Assembly (NCBI RefSeq): GCF_016827605.1
Contig: NZ_JAEPJQ010000003.1
Span: 62,001-126,000 of the forward strand
Reading direction: 5' to 3'
DNA length: 64,000 bases
Source: Hyunsoonleella ulvae
Lineage (GTDB): Bacteria; Bacteroidota; Bacteroidia; Flavobacteriales; Flavobacteriaceae
This document shows, one piece after another, positions 9,215-17,767 of the stretch. Position 1 is the first letter of the stretch. Each line of letters starts with the position of its first letter. The translations under genes were made by a program, and so were the position numbers. A model generated the notes under the pieces. It saw only the letters and a program-made list of their open reading frames with translations, had not been told where the DNA came from and did not search any database.

Positions 9215-10327
9215 TTAAGACATCAAATGGTTATAAATTAATCTTGCGGTTTTCTCACTAGCACCCTTACCACCTAATTTTTGTTCCAATTCATAATAAT
9301 TAAGATACATGTTGTGGCGTTCTTCAGTATCAAGAATTTTAGTTAATTCAGCTTTTAAGCGGGTTTTATTAAAATCGTTTTGAATTAATTCTGTAACCAC
9401 TTCTTTATCCATTACTAAATTCACTAAAGAAATAAATTTTAAAGTAATAATGCGTTTAGCAATGTGATATGAGATTGCACTTCCTTTATAACATACCACT
9501 TGAGGCACTTTAAATAGCGCCGTTTCTAAAGTAGCAGTACCAGAAGTTACTAAAGCAGCGTAAGACACGCTTAGCAAATCGTAGGTTTTATTTGGAATAA
9601 AATGAACGTTCTTATTGTTTATAAAGGTTTTGTAAAACTCAAAATCTTGACTTGGTGCACCTGCAACTACGAACTGATATTCGGAAAAATCATCAATTAA
9701 ACTAAGCATCACGGTAAGCATTTTCGTGATTTCTTGTTTTCTGCTTCCGGGCAGTAAAGCAATTATAGGTTTGTTTTCAAGGTTATGGGCTTTCCTGAAT
9801 TCTAATTCGTTAATTGGGGTTCTATTTGCTATAGCGTCAATAAGGGGATGTCCCACAAAATCAACATCATAATCATATTTTTTATAAAAGGATTTTACAA
9901 AAGGCAGAATAACAAACATCTTGTCAATATCACGCTTAATCGCCTTTACTCTACTTGCCCTAGATGCCCAAACCTGCGGGGAAATGTAATAATTGGTTCT
10001 GTAACCTTGCGCTTTGGCCCACTTTGCAATGCGTAAGTTAAATCCAGAATTGTCAATAAAAACAACAACATCAGGTTTAAAGCTATTAATATCACTTTTA
10101 CAGAACGATATAAGTTTAAAGATTTTACTCAGGTTCATGATAACCTCAGTAAACCCCATAAAAGCACGCTCTTTATAGTGCTTTACCAATGTACCACCAG
10201 CGTCTTGCATTAAATCGCCACCCCAACATCTAATATCAGCATCATTATCTACATTTAATAATGCTTTAATAAGGTTAGAACCGTGTAGATCTCCCGATGC
10301 CTCTCCTGCAAGAATGTAATATTTCAT
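9215..10327 (-). CDS. lpxB: Lipid-A-disaccharide synthase
   Basis: Glycosyltransferase (GT19) that joins UDP-2,3-diacylglucosamine and lipid X to form the tetraacyl disaccharide of lipid A at the inner face of the cytoplasmic membrane. The N-terminal family motif GEASGDLHGSNL (residues 8-19) is present, as are YISPQVWASR and LLPGSRKQEI in the middle, which fit LpxB closely. The length of 370 aa is normal. It follows a small membrane-protein gene by 11 nt in the surE operon. This confirms an LPS-bearing Gram-negative envelope. Confidence 0.95.
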   Translation of the reverse strand: MKYYILAGEASGDLHGSNLIKALLNVDNDADIRCWGGDLMQDAGGTLVKHYKERAFMGFTEVIMNLSKIFKLISFCKSDINSFKPDVVVFIDNSGFNLRIAKWAKAQGYRTNYYISPQVWASRASRVKAIKRDIDKMFVILPFVKSFYKKYDYDVDFVGHPLIDAIANRTPINELEFRKAHNLENKPIIALLPGSRKQEITKMLTVMLSLIDDFSEYQFVVAGAPSQDFEFYKTFINNKNVHFIPNKTYDLLSVSYAALVTSGTATLETALFKVPQVVCYKGSAISYHIAKRIITLKFISLVNLVMDKEVVTELIQNDFNKTRLKAELTKILDTEERHNMYLNYYELEQKLGGKGASEKTARLIYNHLMS

Positions 10328-10338
10328 CTAAAAAAGAA

Positions 10339-10626
10339 TCAAAACAGTTTAATTACAAAGGTAAATACAGCGATAAATACGGTAATAATTAAAACCCCTC
10401 TAGCGCGATAGTCTTGTCGTTTTTTTATAAAAATAAAAAAGGCAATTAAGTTTAAAATTGCACCGAGACTTATTATTTGCCCTACCGACCCTTCTGAAAA
10501 AGAAGTTTGGATGGCTGAAATTAGATCATACCCCTTAAGCTTGCCAATAATAAAGGATGCAATTATAAAACCTATTCCGTTACTTATAAAACCTATTAAT
10601 ATGCCTATGAAAATATCTTTCTTCAT
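10339..10626 (-). CDS. Small conserved membrane protein of unknown function
   Basis: 95 aa with three hydrophobic stretches (about residues 5-28, 48-68 and 75-94) separated by short polar loops, so probably a three-helix inner-membrane protein. The gene begins one base after the surE stop and ends 11 nt before the lpxB start, which makes translation coupling and a real gene very likely. I recall similar small proteins between surE and lpxB in other flavobacteria, but know no function. No catalytic or binding motif is visible. Confidence 0.75.
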   Translation of the reverse strand: MKKDIFIGILIGFISNGIGFIIASFIIGKLKGYDLISAIQTSFSEGSVGQIISLGAILNLIAFFIFIKKRQDYRARGVLIITVFIAVFTFVIKLF

Positions 10627-10627
10627 T

Positions 10628-11401
10628 TTATTTAAAATTCCAAGTGTCTAAATCTTTAATGAAATGGTGTGCGGTTAAATCAAACTGTACGGGTACGAGA
10701 GATACGTAATTGTGCTCCAGTGCCCATTCATCCGTGTCTATACCTCCATCTAAATTTACAAACTTACCGGTTAGCCAATAGTAATCTCTTCCTTGCGGGT
10801 TTTTACGTTTATCAAATTCCTCAACCCAATTAGCACGTGCTTGCCGGCATACTTTTATACCTTTTATGTCTGTTTCGGGAACATCGGGAATATTTACATT
10901 CAATACTACGCCGTCCTGTAAACCATGTTGCAATACATTTTCAGTAATTATTTTTACAAACGATTTACAAGCATTAAATTTAGCACTCCATTTATAGTTT
11001 AACAGCGAAAAACCAATAGCGGGGATACCCTCTATGCCGGCTTCTATAGCGGCACTCATGGTACCAGAATATATAACGTTAATCGAGGAATTAGAGCCGT
11101 GATTAATGCCAGAAACGCAAATATCAGGACGCCTATCTAAAATTTCTCTTACGGCTAATTTCACACAATCAGCTGGGGTGCCAGAACATGTGTATTCCAA
11201 ATGTGTGCCATCAGGCACTTCTATTTGTTCAACATACAAAGTAGAATCTACAGTAATGGCATGGCCTTTGGCACTTTGTGGACTGCCTGGTGCTACTACA
11301 ACTACATCGCCCAAAGTATTCATAACTTCAATCAATGTGCGTATACCAGGGGCGGTAATGCCATCATCATTAGTGACTAAGATCAAGGGTTTTTTTAACA
11401 T
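10628..11401 (-). CDS. surE: 5'/3'-nucleotidase SurE
   Basis: Metal-dependent phosphatase acting on nucleoside monophosphates, linked in other bacteria to survival in stationary phase. The N-terminal motif VTNDDGITAPGI holds the two metal-binding Asp residues (10 and 11), and SGINHGSNSS further on supplies the remaining conserved Asn/Ser ligands. The length of 257 aa is normal for the family. It is the first gene of a five-gene minus-strand operon. A possible -7 box (TATTTTAG on the minus strand, 11426-11433) lies 24 nt ahead of the start codon. Confidence 0.95.
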   Translation of the reverse strand: MLKKPLILVTNDDGITAPGIRTLIEVMNTLGDVVVVAPGSPQSAKGHAITVDSTLYVEQIEVPDGTHLEYTCSGTPADCVKLAVREILDRRPDICVSGINHGSNSSINVIYSGTMSAAIEAGIEGIPAIGFSLLNYKWSAKFNACKSFVKIITENVLQHGLQDGVVLNVNIPDVPETDIKGIKVCRQARANWVEEFDKRKNPQGRDYYWLTGKFVNLDGGIDTDEWALEHNYVSLVPVQFDLTAHHFIKDLDTWNFK

Positions 11402-11425
11402 AAATAGGCTCAGTGTTAAGCATTG

Positions 11426-11433
11426 CTAAAATA
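11426..11433 (-). promoter_or_regulatory. Possible -7 promoter box for the surE operon
   Basis: On the minus strand the octamer TATTTTAG resembles the Bacteroidota -7 consensus TAnnTTTG with one mismatch. The same octamer occurs in front of tadA and in front of the duplicated pbpC 5' end. No convincing -33 TTG was found at the expected distance. Confidence 0.35.
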
Positions 11434-11563
11434 CATAAATTCTTATGTAAACCCTTGTTTTGTTTGCTTTAACAAAAAATTAGTGACCCATCCGTTCAAT
11501 GGCACGGTTTTTTCAGTATTTTAGTAAATTGATAAATAAATTAAATAGCTTTTATCTAAGATT

Positions 11564-13711
11564 ATGAAGGATATGATGAAAAAGAATTATAAGGTATTGT
11601 TGTTAGTACTACTTTTGGCATTTGCCTCCTGTAGTTTTACTTCTAAGAAGTTTGATGATACCGACAAGGATAAATTATTACTGCAAGTTATTACTTATAT
11701 ACTGCAAAATGGGCATTTCGACCCTATTAAATTGAATGACAGTTTTTCAGAAGGATTGTTTAATGACTACATTGAACAAATGGATCCTGTTAAACGTTAC
11801 TTCTACGAATCGGATTATAAAGAATTTGAGAACTACAAAACGAATATAGATGATCAATTAAAAGCGTATGACATTACGTTTTTTAATGTGGTGTATAACC
11901 GTATGATGAAACGTATAGGTGAGGCAAAAACTATATACAAAGACGTTTTATCCCAACCGTTTGATTATACTATTGATGAGACGTTTGATACGGATTATGA
12001 TAAAATAGCTTTTGTGAATAATAAAAAAGAAATGAGAGAACGTTGGAGAAAGCAATTAAAGTTTTCAACGATTTCCAATTATGATGATATTTTGCAACAA
12101 GAGCAGCAAGCTAAAGAAAAAGATCCGTCTTACACTATGAAGACAGAGGCTGAAATTGAGAAAGAAGCAAGGGAGGCAACCTTAAAATCTTTGGATATTT
12201 ATTTTAATGATAATATTGATGACTTAACCCGCGAAGATTGGTTTTCAACCTATGTAAACGCCATTGTTGATGAGTTTGATCCGCACACCTACTATTTGGC
12301 ACCAAAAGGTAAAGAAGATTTTGATACCCAAATGTCTGGTAAATTAGAAGGTATTGGAGCACGCCTAACTAAACGTATGGACTATATAAAAATAGTAGAA
12401 TTGATTTCTGGAGGTCCAGCGTGGAGAAGTCAGCTGTTAGAAGTTGAAGATATCATATTAAAAGTAAAGCAAGAGGATGAAGAAGTGGGTATAGACATTG
12501 TTGGCATGCGTATTAGTGATGCCGTAAAATATATTAAAGGGCCTAAGGGAACTAAAGTAACTTTAACCATTAAGAAAGTAGATGGCACCATAAAAGATGT
12601 AACTATTGTACGAGATGTTGTGGAGTTGGGCGAAACTTACGCCAAAGCATCGGTGGTTAAAAAAGGAGACAAAAAGTTTGGGATTATTAATTTACCTAGA
12701 TTTTACGTAGATTTTCAAGATTATAAGAACTTAAATGCAGCTATAGATGTTCGCAAAGAGATAGAACGCTTAAAGGCTGAAGGTATGGAAGGATTGATCT
12801 TGGATTTAAGAAATAATGGTGGAGGATCCCTGCCAGCAGTTGTGGATATGGCTGGATTATTCATAAAAGAGGGGCCAGTAGTACAAGTGCGTTCTACTGG
12901 AGCACCAAAAGAAGTGCTTCGTGATAGGGATGAATCTATTGCTTGGGATGGACCATTGGTAATTTTAGTGAATGAATTGTCAGCATCAGCATCCGAAATT
13001 ATGGCTGCTGCCATGCAAGATTATAAACGTGCCATTGTTATTGGAAGTAAGCAAACCTATGGAAAAGGAACAGTGCAAAACGTGTATAACTTAAACAATG
13101 CGGTAAGAAATAATACCAGTGGCGATCTAGGAGCCTTAGCATTTACAACCCAGAAGTATTATAGAATTAATGGAGGTTCAGTACAGTTGGAAGGTGTGAA
13201 AAGCGATGTGCAAGTGCCTGGGCGTTTTAGTTTTATAGAAGTAGGGGAGAAAGAAAAAGATAACCCATTACCTTATGATGAAATAGACCCAGCGGATTAT
13301 AAAACTTGGGATAATTATTTTGATTATGATAAGGCCATAAGCAAAAGTAAAGAACGTATGAATAACAACGAGCAGTTAAAGCTTATAGAAGAAAATGCCA
13401 AATGGGTTAAAAATCAAATTGATGAAACCGAGTTTTCTCTAAACTATAAAACGTACAAGCAGCAAATTGAATTAAACGAAGAAGAAGCTAAACGTTTTGA
13501 TGCTATTTCAAAGTATAAAACTGATCTAGCCTTTTTACCGACAACTTTTGAAAAACAATTATTTGAAACCGATACTACAAGCTTAAAAGATAAAAGAGAA
13601 CGCTGGTATAAGAATTTAAGTCAAGACGTTTATGTGGAAGAGGCTGTGAATGTACTTGAAGATTTAAAACTGGCCTACAGCATTAAAAAAGTAGCTAAGG
13701 TAAAAGACTAA
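11564..13711 (+). CDS. C-terminal processing peptidase (S41A, Prc/Tsp type)
   Basis: Periplasm-facing serine protease that degrades or trims proteins from their C-termini. An N-terminal lipoprotein signal ends at the Cys in AFASC. A helical region precedes a PDZ domain (roughly 255-345), then the S41 core. The catalytic dyad is visible: Ser475 inside SASASEI and Lys501 in TYGKGTVQN. The C-terminal 180 residues match the Prc-specific extension (DUF3340 type), giving 715 aa, near the size of E. coli Prc. Starts at 11564, 11573 and 11576 are all in frame; the last gives the tidiest signal peptide. An ABC permease gene follows after 7 nt. Confidence 0.93.
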   Translation: MKDMMKKNYKVLLLVLLLAFASCSFTSKKFDDTDKDKLLLQVITYILQNGHFDPIKLNDSFSEGLFNDYIEQMDPVKRYFYESDYKEFENYKTNIDDQLKAYDITFFNVVYNRMMKRIGEAKTIYKDVLSQPFDYTIDETFDTDYDKIAFVNNKKEMRERWRKQLKFSTISNYDDILQQEQQAKEKDPSYTMKTEAEIEKEAREATLKSLDIYFNDNIDDLTREDWFSTYVNAIVDEFDPHTYYLAPKGKEDFDTQMSGKLEGIGARLTKRMDYIKIVELISGGPAWRSQLLEVEDIILKVKQEDEEVGIDIVGMRISDAVKYIKGPKGTKVTLTIKKVDGTIKDVTIVRDVVELGETYAKASVVKKGDKKFGIINLPRFYVDFQDYKNLNAAIDVRKEIERLKAEGMEGLILDLRNNGGGSLPAVVDMAGLFIKEGPVVQVRSTGAPKEVLRDRDESIAWDGPLVILVNELSASASEIMAAAMQDYKRAIVIGSKQTYGKGTVQNVYNLNNAVRNNTSGDLGALAFTTQKYYRINGGSVQLEGVKSDVQVPGRFSFIEVGEKEKDNPLPYDEIDPADYKTWDNYFDYDKAISKSKERMNNNEQLKLIEENAKWVKNQIDETEFSLNYKTYKQQIELNEEEAKRFDAISKYKTDLAFLPTTFEKQLFETDTTSLKDKRERWYKNLSQDVYVEEAVNVLEDLKLAYSIKKVAKVKD

Positions 13712-13718
13712 ACCTTAA

Positions 13719-14813
13719 ATGGGTAACACATCAAATTCACTGAGACATTTAGCGCTCCAAAAGTTTAAAAAGAACTTCTGGGGCGTTTTTAGTTTCTATT
13801 TTATTGTATTTGTAGGGTTGATTTCCATTTTTGCCTATCTAGTGGCACCTGATAATTCACAGCATGCCAACCAAATGCATTTGTCCATACATTCAAAACC
13901 TCCAGGGTTTAAGGTGTCTATGCTTACAATACCATCTCAGGTAAAAAATGAGCAAAATGTATTAAGTAAACTATTCTTTGGTGTTAAAAATACAGATACC
14001 GAAGTACCAATATCAGAGTACTCTATAGCAGATCGTAACCTAGCATATACAGAATATGCGTCAGATGGTTTAAAAGGCGTTGAAAAAGTAATATCCCTAT
14101 CAAATTTCCCCAATTCAGAAATTGATGCTTTTATCAAAGAAAAAACATTCTTTTTTGGTACCGATAAATATGGTCGCGATTTATTAAGTAGGATTTTGGT
14201 AGGTGCCAGAATCTCTTTTTTTATAGGTTTTGTAGCAGTGTTTATTTCACTAATCATAGGTGTTTTAATGGGTAGTTTAGCTGGTTATTTCGGTGGCAAG
14301 GTAGATGCCGTAGTTATGTGGATAATTAACGTAACATGGTCTATTCCAACCTTATTATTGGTTATTGCAATAACCCTAGCTTTAGGAAAAGGTTTTTGGC
14401 AAGTTTTTATCGCAGTAGGGCTAACGATGTGGGTTGAGGTTGCCAGAGTAGTTAGAGGACAAATAATTAGCACCAAAGAAATGCAATATGTTACTGCCGC
14501 AAAGGCCTTAGGGTATAACGATTATAGAATTATTACTAAACATATTTTACCTAATATAATGGCGCCAATTATTGTAATTTCTGCAGCAAATTTTGCGGCA
14601 GCCATTTTAATTGAAAGCGGATTGAGCTTTTTAGGCATAGGAGCACAACCACCTATGGCAAGCTGGGGCGCTATGATAAAAGATCATTACAACTATATTA
14701 TTTTAGGAAAACCTTATTTAGCAATGATACCCGGACTCTGTATTATGGGGTTGGTTATGGCGTTTATGCTTATAGGAAATGCGTTGAGGGATGCCTTAGA
14801 TGTAAAAGCATAA
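13719..14813 (+). CDS. ABC transporter permease (DppC/OppC type)
   Basis: Inner-membrane permease subunit of an oligopeptide-class ABC importer. There is one N-terminal helix (about 18-42), a periplasmic stretch of about 100 residues, then a five-helix permease core. The EAA loop that contacts the ATPase is seen as TAAKALGYNDYRIITKHIL. The GTDKYGRDLLSR motif ahead of the core is typical for DppC/OppC. No partner permease, binding protein or ATPase lies nearby, which is common for this gene in Bacteroidota, so the complex must be completed from elsewhere. The 7-nt gap from the protease gene suggests co-transcription. The transported substrate is unknown. Confidence 0.88.
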   Translation: MGNTSNSLRHLALQKFKKNFWGVFSFYFIVFVGLISIFAYLVAPDNSQHANQMHLSIHSKPPGFKVSMLTIPSQVKNEQNVLSKLFFGVKNTDTEVPISEYSIADRNLAYTEYASDGLKGVEKVISLSNFPNSEIDAFIKEKTFFFGTDKYGRDLLSRILVGARISFFIGFVAVFISLIIGVLMGSLAGYFGGKVDAVVMWIINVTWSIPTLLLVIAITLALGKGFWQVFIAVGLTMWVEVARVVRGQIISTKEMQYVTAAKALGYNDYRIITKHILPNIMAPIIVISAANFAAAILIESGLSFLGIGAQPPMASWGAMIKDHYNYIILGKPYLAMIPGLCIMGLVMAFMLIGNALRDALDVKA

Positions 14814-14922
14814 GTACTAAAAACATAGGCTTGTTTCAGGAACAGTTCTTTTTTCTTGTAACTTCAAATTTCAAAAATCAATACTTTAGTAGTACATTTA
14901 CATTTCCTATAAATTTCAAAAA

Positions 14923-16896
14923 TTGATAGCAGCACATTCCATAGATCAAGTATTTGAAACCGCTCGTGTTGAAGAGGTTATAGGGGATTTTGTGCAGCTG
15001 AAAAAAGCTGGAAGTAACTATAAAGGTTTAAGTCCGTTTAGCGATGAACGCACCCCGAGTTTTATGGTGTCTCCAGTAAAACAAATATGGAAAGACTTTA
15101 GTACAGGAAAAGGGGGTAATGTTGTTGCTTTTTTAATGGAGCACGAACACTTTACCTACCCAGAAGCTATAAAATATCTCGCCAAAAAGTACAATATTGA
15201 TATAGAGGAAACCGAACAGAGTAATGAGCAAAAAGAAGCAGCCAATGAACGGGAAAGTTTGTACTTGGTTAATGAATTTGCAAACAGTTATTTTAAAAAC
15301 ATATTGCATAAAACCGATCAAGGAAAATCTATAGGATTAAGCTATTTTAAAGAGCGAGGGTTTACTGAGGAGACTATAAAGAAATTTGATTTAGGTTATT
15401 CGCTTGATGAATGGCAAGCCTTTACAGACGAAGCTTTAAAGAAAGGCTACCAATTAGAGTTTTTGGAAAAAACAGGGCTTACTATTGTAAAAGGGGAAAA
15501 ACAATTTGATCGTTTTAAAGGGCGTGTTATGTTTCCCATAAAAAGTATGAGCGGTCGTGTGCTAGGTTTTGGTGGGCGTATTTTAGTAAATGATAAAAAA
15601 GCTGCAAAATATTTAAACTCTCCAGAAAGCCTTATCTATTACAAAAGCAAAGTACTTTACGGTATTTATGATGCCAAACAAAGTATAGCGAAAGAGGATA
15701 ACTGTTATTTAGTTGAGGGATATACCGATGTTATTCAATTCCATCAAACAGGAATTAAAAATGTAGTGTCTTCTTCTGGGACAGCATTAACATCGGAGCA
15801 AATACGTTTAATAAACCGCTTAACCAATAATATCACGGTACTTTTTGATGGAGATGCAGCAGGGATGCGTGCATCGCTTCGGGGTATTGATTTAATTTTG
15901 GAGCAGGGCATGAACGTAAAGGTATGTACGTTTCCCGAAGGAGAAGATCCAGATAGCTTCGCAAAGCAGAATACACTTGAGGAATTAACGGTATATCTTG
16001 AAGAGAAAGCTAAAGACTTTATTCAATTTAAGGCTTCGATTTTGTATGAAGAAGCCAAAACAGACCCCATAAAAAAGGCAGAAACTATAAGGGATATTGT
16101 AAATAGTATATCTAAAATCCCCGATACCATAAAAAAGGAGGTTTACATACAAGAGTGTGCTCGTATTATGGATATTAGCGAGGAAGTACTCTTTACAACC
16201 TTAGCACAAATCAATCAAAAGGGACTAAGAGAAGAAAATAGAAAATATAAGCAAGAAAAAAACAACCTAGAGCTGATCAAGAATGATCAATCTATAAAAA
16301 AAGTAGATGTCCAATATAGTTTAGAACGTGACATAATTGAAATTCTTTTGCTATATGGGAATGAGATAGAAGATTTTGAAGATTTAGTACTGAAAGAAAA
16401 TGATGAAGGAGATTTAATAATGGAACCTGTAATTCAACAAGCAAAGGTTTTTGAAAAAATTTATCTAGATTTACAAGAGGATGAAATGGAATTTGCAAAC
16501 AATACTTTCAAAAATATTTATTACACTGTCATTGATAAAATGAACTTAAATTCTGATCTAAAACCTCAAAGTCTTTTTAATAGTCTAGATTCTCAATCTT
16601 CAACAGAAATCAGTTCAATGCTTATGATTGATGAGAAATATTGGCTAAGTGATTGGCATCGTAAAAATATTTTTCCAAAATTAAAACAAAACTCTATCGA
16701 ACAATTGGTTCGTGAGACCATACTTAGCCTTAGGTGTTATTTGGTATACAAGAAAGTGGATGAACTAATGCAAAAGACTAAGAATGATATTTCTAATACC
16801 CATAAAGAAATATTGAATGAAATAAATGATTACAACGAATTAGAAAAACTCTTGACAAGAAAATTAAACAGATTAAGGCTTGCTGATTTAAATTAA
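14923..16896 (+). CDS. dnaG: DNA primase
   Basis: Makes RNA primers for replication and binds the replicative helicase through its C-terminus. The TOPRIM core is clear: LVEGYTDVI with the catalytic Glu and LFDGDAAGMRAS with the DxD. The N-terminal domain aligns with the CHC2 zinc finger, but all four zinc ligands are replaced (Ser37, Ser40, Asp58, Thr61 where E. coli has Cys, His, Cys, Cys). The start is TTG: an in-frame stop lies 33 nt upstream with no ATG between, and the protein beginning at the TTG matches the flavobacterial DnaG N-terminus. The length of 657 aa is normal. Directly downstream lies a 42-codon remnant resembling a second DnaG tail. Confidence 0.94.
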   Translation: MIAAHSIDQVFETARVEEVIGDFVQLKKAGSNYKGLSPFSDERTPSFMVSPVKQIWKDFSTGKGGNVVAFLMEHEHFTYPEAIKYLAKKYNIDIEETEQSNEQKEAANERESLYLVNEFANSYFKNILHKTDQGKSIGLSYFKERGFTEETIKKFDLGYSLDEWQAFTDEALKKGYQLEFLEKTGLTIVKGEKQFDRFKGRVMFPIKSMSGRVLGFGGRILVNDKKAAKYLNSPESLIYYKSKVLYGIYDAKQSIAKEDNCYLVEGYTDVIQFHQTGIKNVVSSSGTALTSEQIRLINRLTNNITVLFDGDAAGMRASLRGIDLILEQGMNVKVCTFPEGEDPDSFAKQNTLEELTVYLEEKAKDFIQFKASILYEEAKTDPIKKAETIRDIVNSISKIPDTIKKEVYIQECARIMDISEEVLFTTLAQINQKGLREENRKYKQEKNNLELIKNDQSIKKVDVQYSLERDIIEILLLYGNEIEDFEDLVLKENDEGDLIMEPVIQQAKVFEKIYLDLQEDEMEFANNTFKNIYYTVIDKMNLNSDLKPQSLFNSLDSQSSTEISSMLMIDEKYWLSDWHRKNIFPKLKQNSIEQLVRETILSLRCYLVYKKVDELMQKTKNDISNTHKEILNEINDYNELEKLLTRKLNRLRLADLN

Positions 16897-16904
16897 CAAA
16901 CCTT

Positions 16905-17033
16905 ATGAAGAAAATTGTTTTGGAACAAACAATCGAGCACAAATCTGAAATAAACAAATCTGTGCTCGAAGAAGTTAAAGAGTATTCTAGTTTAAAAATG
17001 TTATTATCTAGAAAACTTAATCGTGTACTATAA
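16905..17033 (+). pseudogene. Remnant of a DnaG C-terminal tail
   Basis: A 42-codon frame from ATG to TAA begins 8 nt after the dnaG stop. Its end, LEEVKEYSSLKMLLSRKLNRV, lines up with the end of the intact primase (LNEINDYNELEKLLTRKLNRL). In my recollection it is closer to the usual flavobacterial DnaG terminus than the tail now carried by dnaG. It lacks everything upstream of the last helices, so it cannot be a primase. I read it as the displaced original 3' end of dnaG or as a tail duplication. It overlaps the convergent response regulator stop by 6 nt. Expression as a small peptide cannot be excluded. Confidence 0.6.
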
Positions 17034-17654
17034 GTCTAAGAACTTAGCTTGGTTTACTAAATCAACTAAATTATCAACTTTTAGTTTTTTCATTAAACGC
17101 GCTTTATAAGTACTTACAGTTTTTTCGTTAATGTTGAGTTCTTTAGAAACCTCTTTGTTTTTCTTTCCTATAGCCAAAAGTTTTAAAACTTCTGTTTCTC
17201 TAGTGGATAGTTTTTTAAAGAACCTACCGTTTTTGTTGGTTCTAGTACCAAACGCTAGTTCTTGCGTAAGTTCATTGCTTAAATGAATGCCTCCATTGTA
17301 AACTTTTGTTACAGCTTCGTTAATGGTAATTACATTTTCGTTTTTAGAAATGTAACCAGCTGCACCTGCTTTAATGGAGTTAAAACCATAAACATTTTCT
17401 GGTTGCGCACTTAACATTAATGCTTTAATATCAGGAAAGTCTGATTTTAAATGCCTTAAAACTGTTAATCCATTAAGTTTTGGTAAATCAATTTCGGAGA
17501 GAAGTACATCAACCGGTTCCTTTTTCAGAAATTCCAATACGGCTTCGCCGTTGTCAACACTTCCAACAATTTCAACGTCAGAAGAAGCGGAAAATAAATG
17601 CTCAAGTCCTTTTCTGATAATAGGATGAGGGTCCGCTATCAATAATTTAATCAT
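17028..17654 (-). CDS. NarL/LuxR-type response regulator with atypical receiver
   Basis: 208 aa with a receiver domain (about 1-120) and a C-terminal LuxR-type helix-turn-helix (about 145-205; LSTRETEVLKLLAIGKKNKEV). It would bind DNA as a dimer and regulate transcription. The receiver is unusual: where family members carry the phosphorylated Asp there is Glu54 (LLSEIDLP), and the acidic pocket has only one Asp (Asp8, followed by Pro). Glu at this position can mimic the phosphorylated state, so the protein may work without a kinase. The switch Ser and Lys (MLSAQ, YISK) are kept. No histidine kinase gene is near. Targets are unknown. Confidence 0.88.
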   Translation of the reverse strand: MIKLLIADPHPIIRKGLEHLFSASSDVEIVGSVDNGEAVLEFLKKEPVDVLLSEIDLPKLNGLTVLRHLKSDFPDIKALMLSAQPENVYGFNSIKAGAAGYISKNENVITINEAVTKVYNGGIHLSNELTQELAFGTRTNKNGRFFKKLSTRETEVLKLLAIGKKNKEVSKELNINEKTVSTYKARLMKKLKVDNLVDLVNQAKFLDL

Positions 17655-17767
17655 ATCTTAGGGTTTTATTAGCTATGACGATTAATTTTTTTGAGAGAAT
17701 CATAGCATAGGTTAGGGAATATACCCAATGGTCAAAAATACTAAAAAAATTATAGATATTACAACAC

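Noticed and set aside
11106-11429. 107-codon frame antisense to surE
   Set aside because: Antisense of a highly conserved enzyme; no motif and no promoter.
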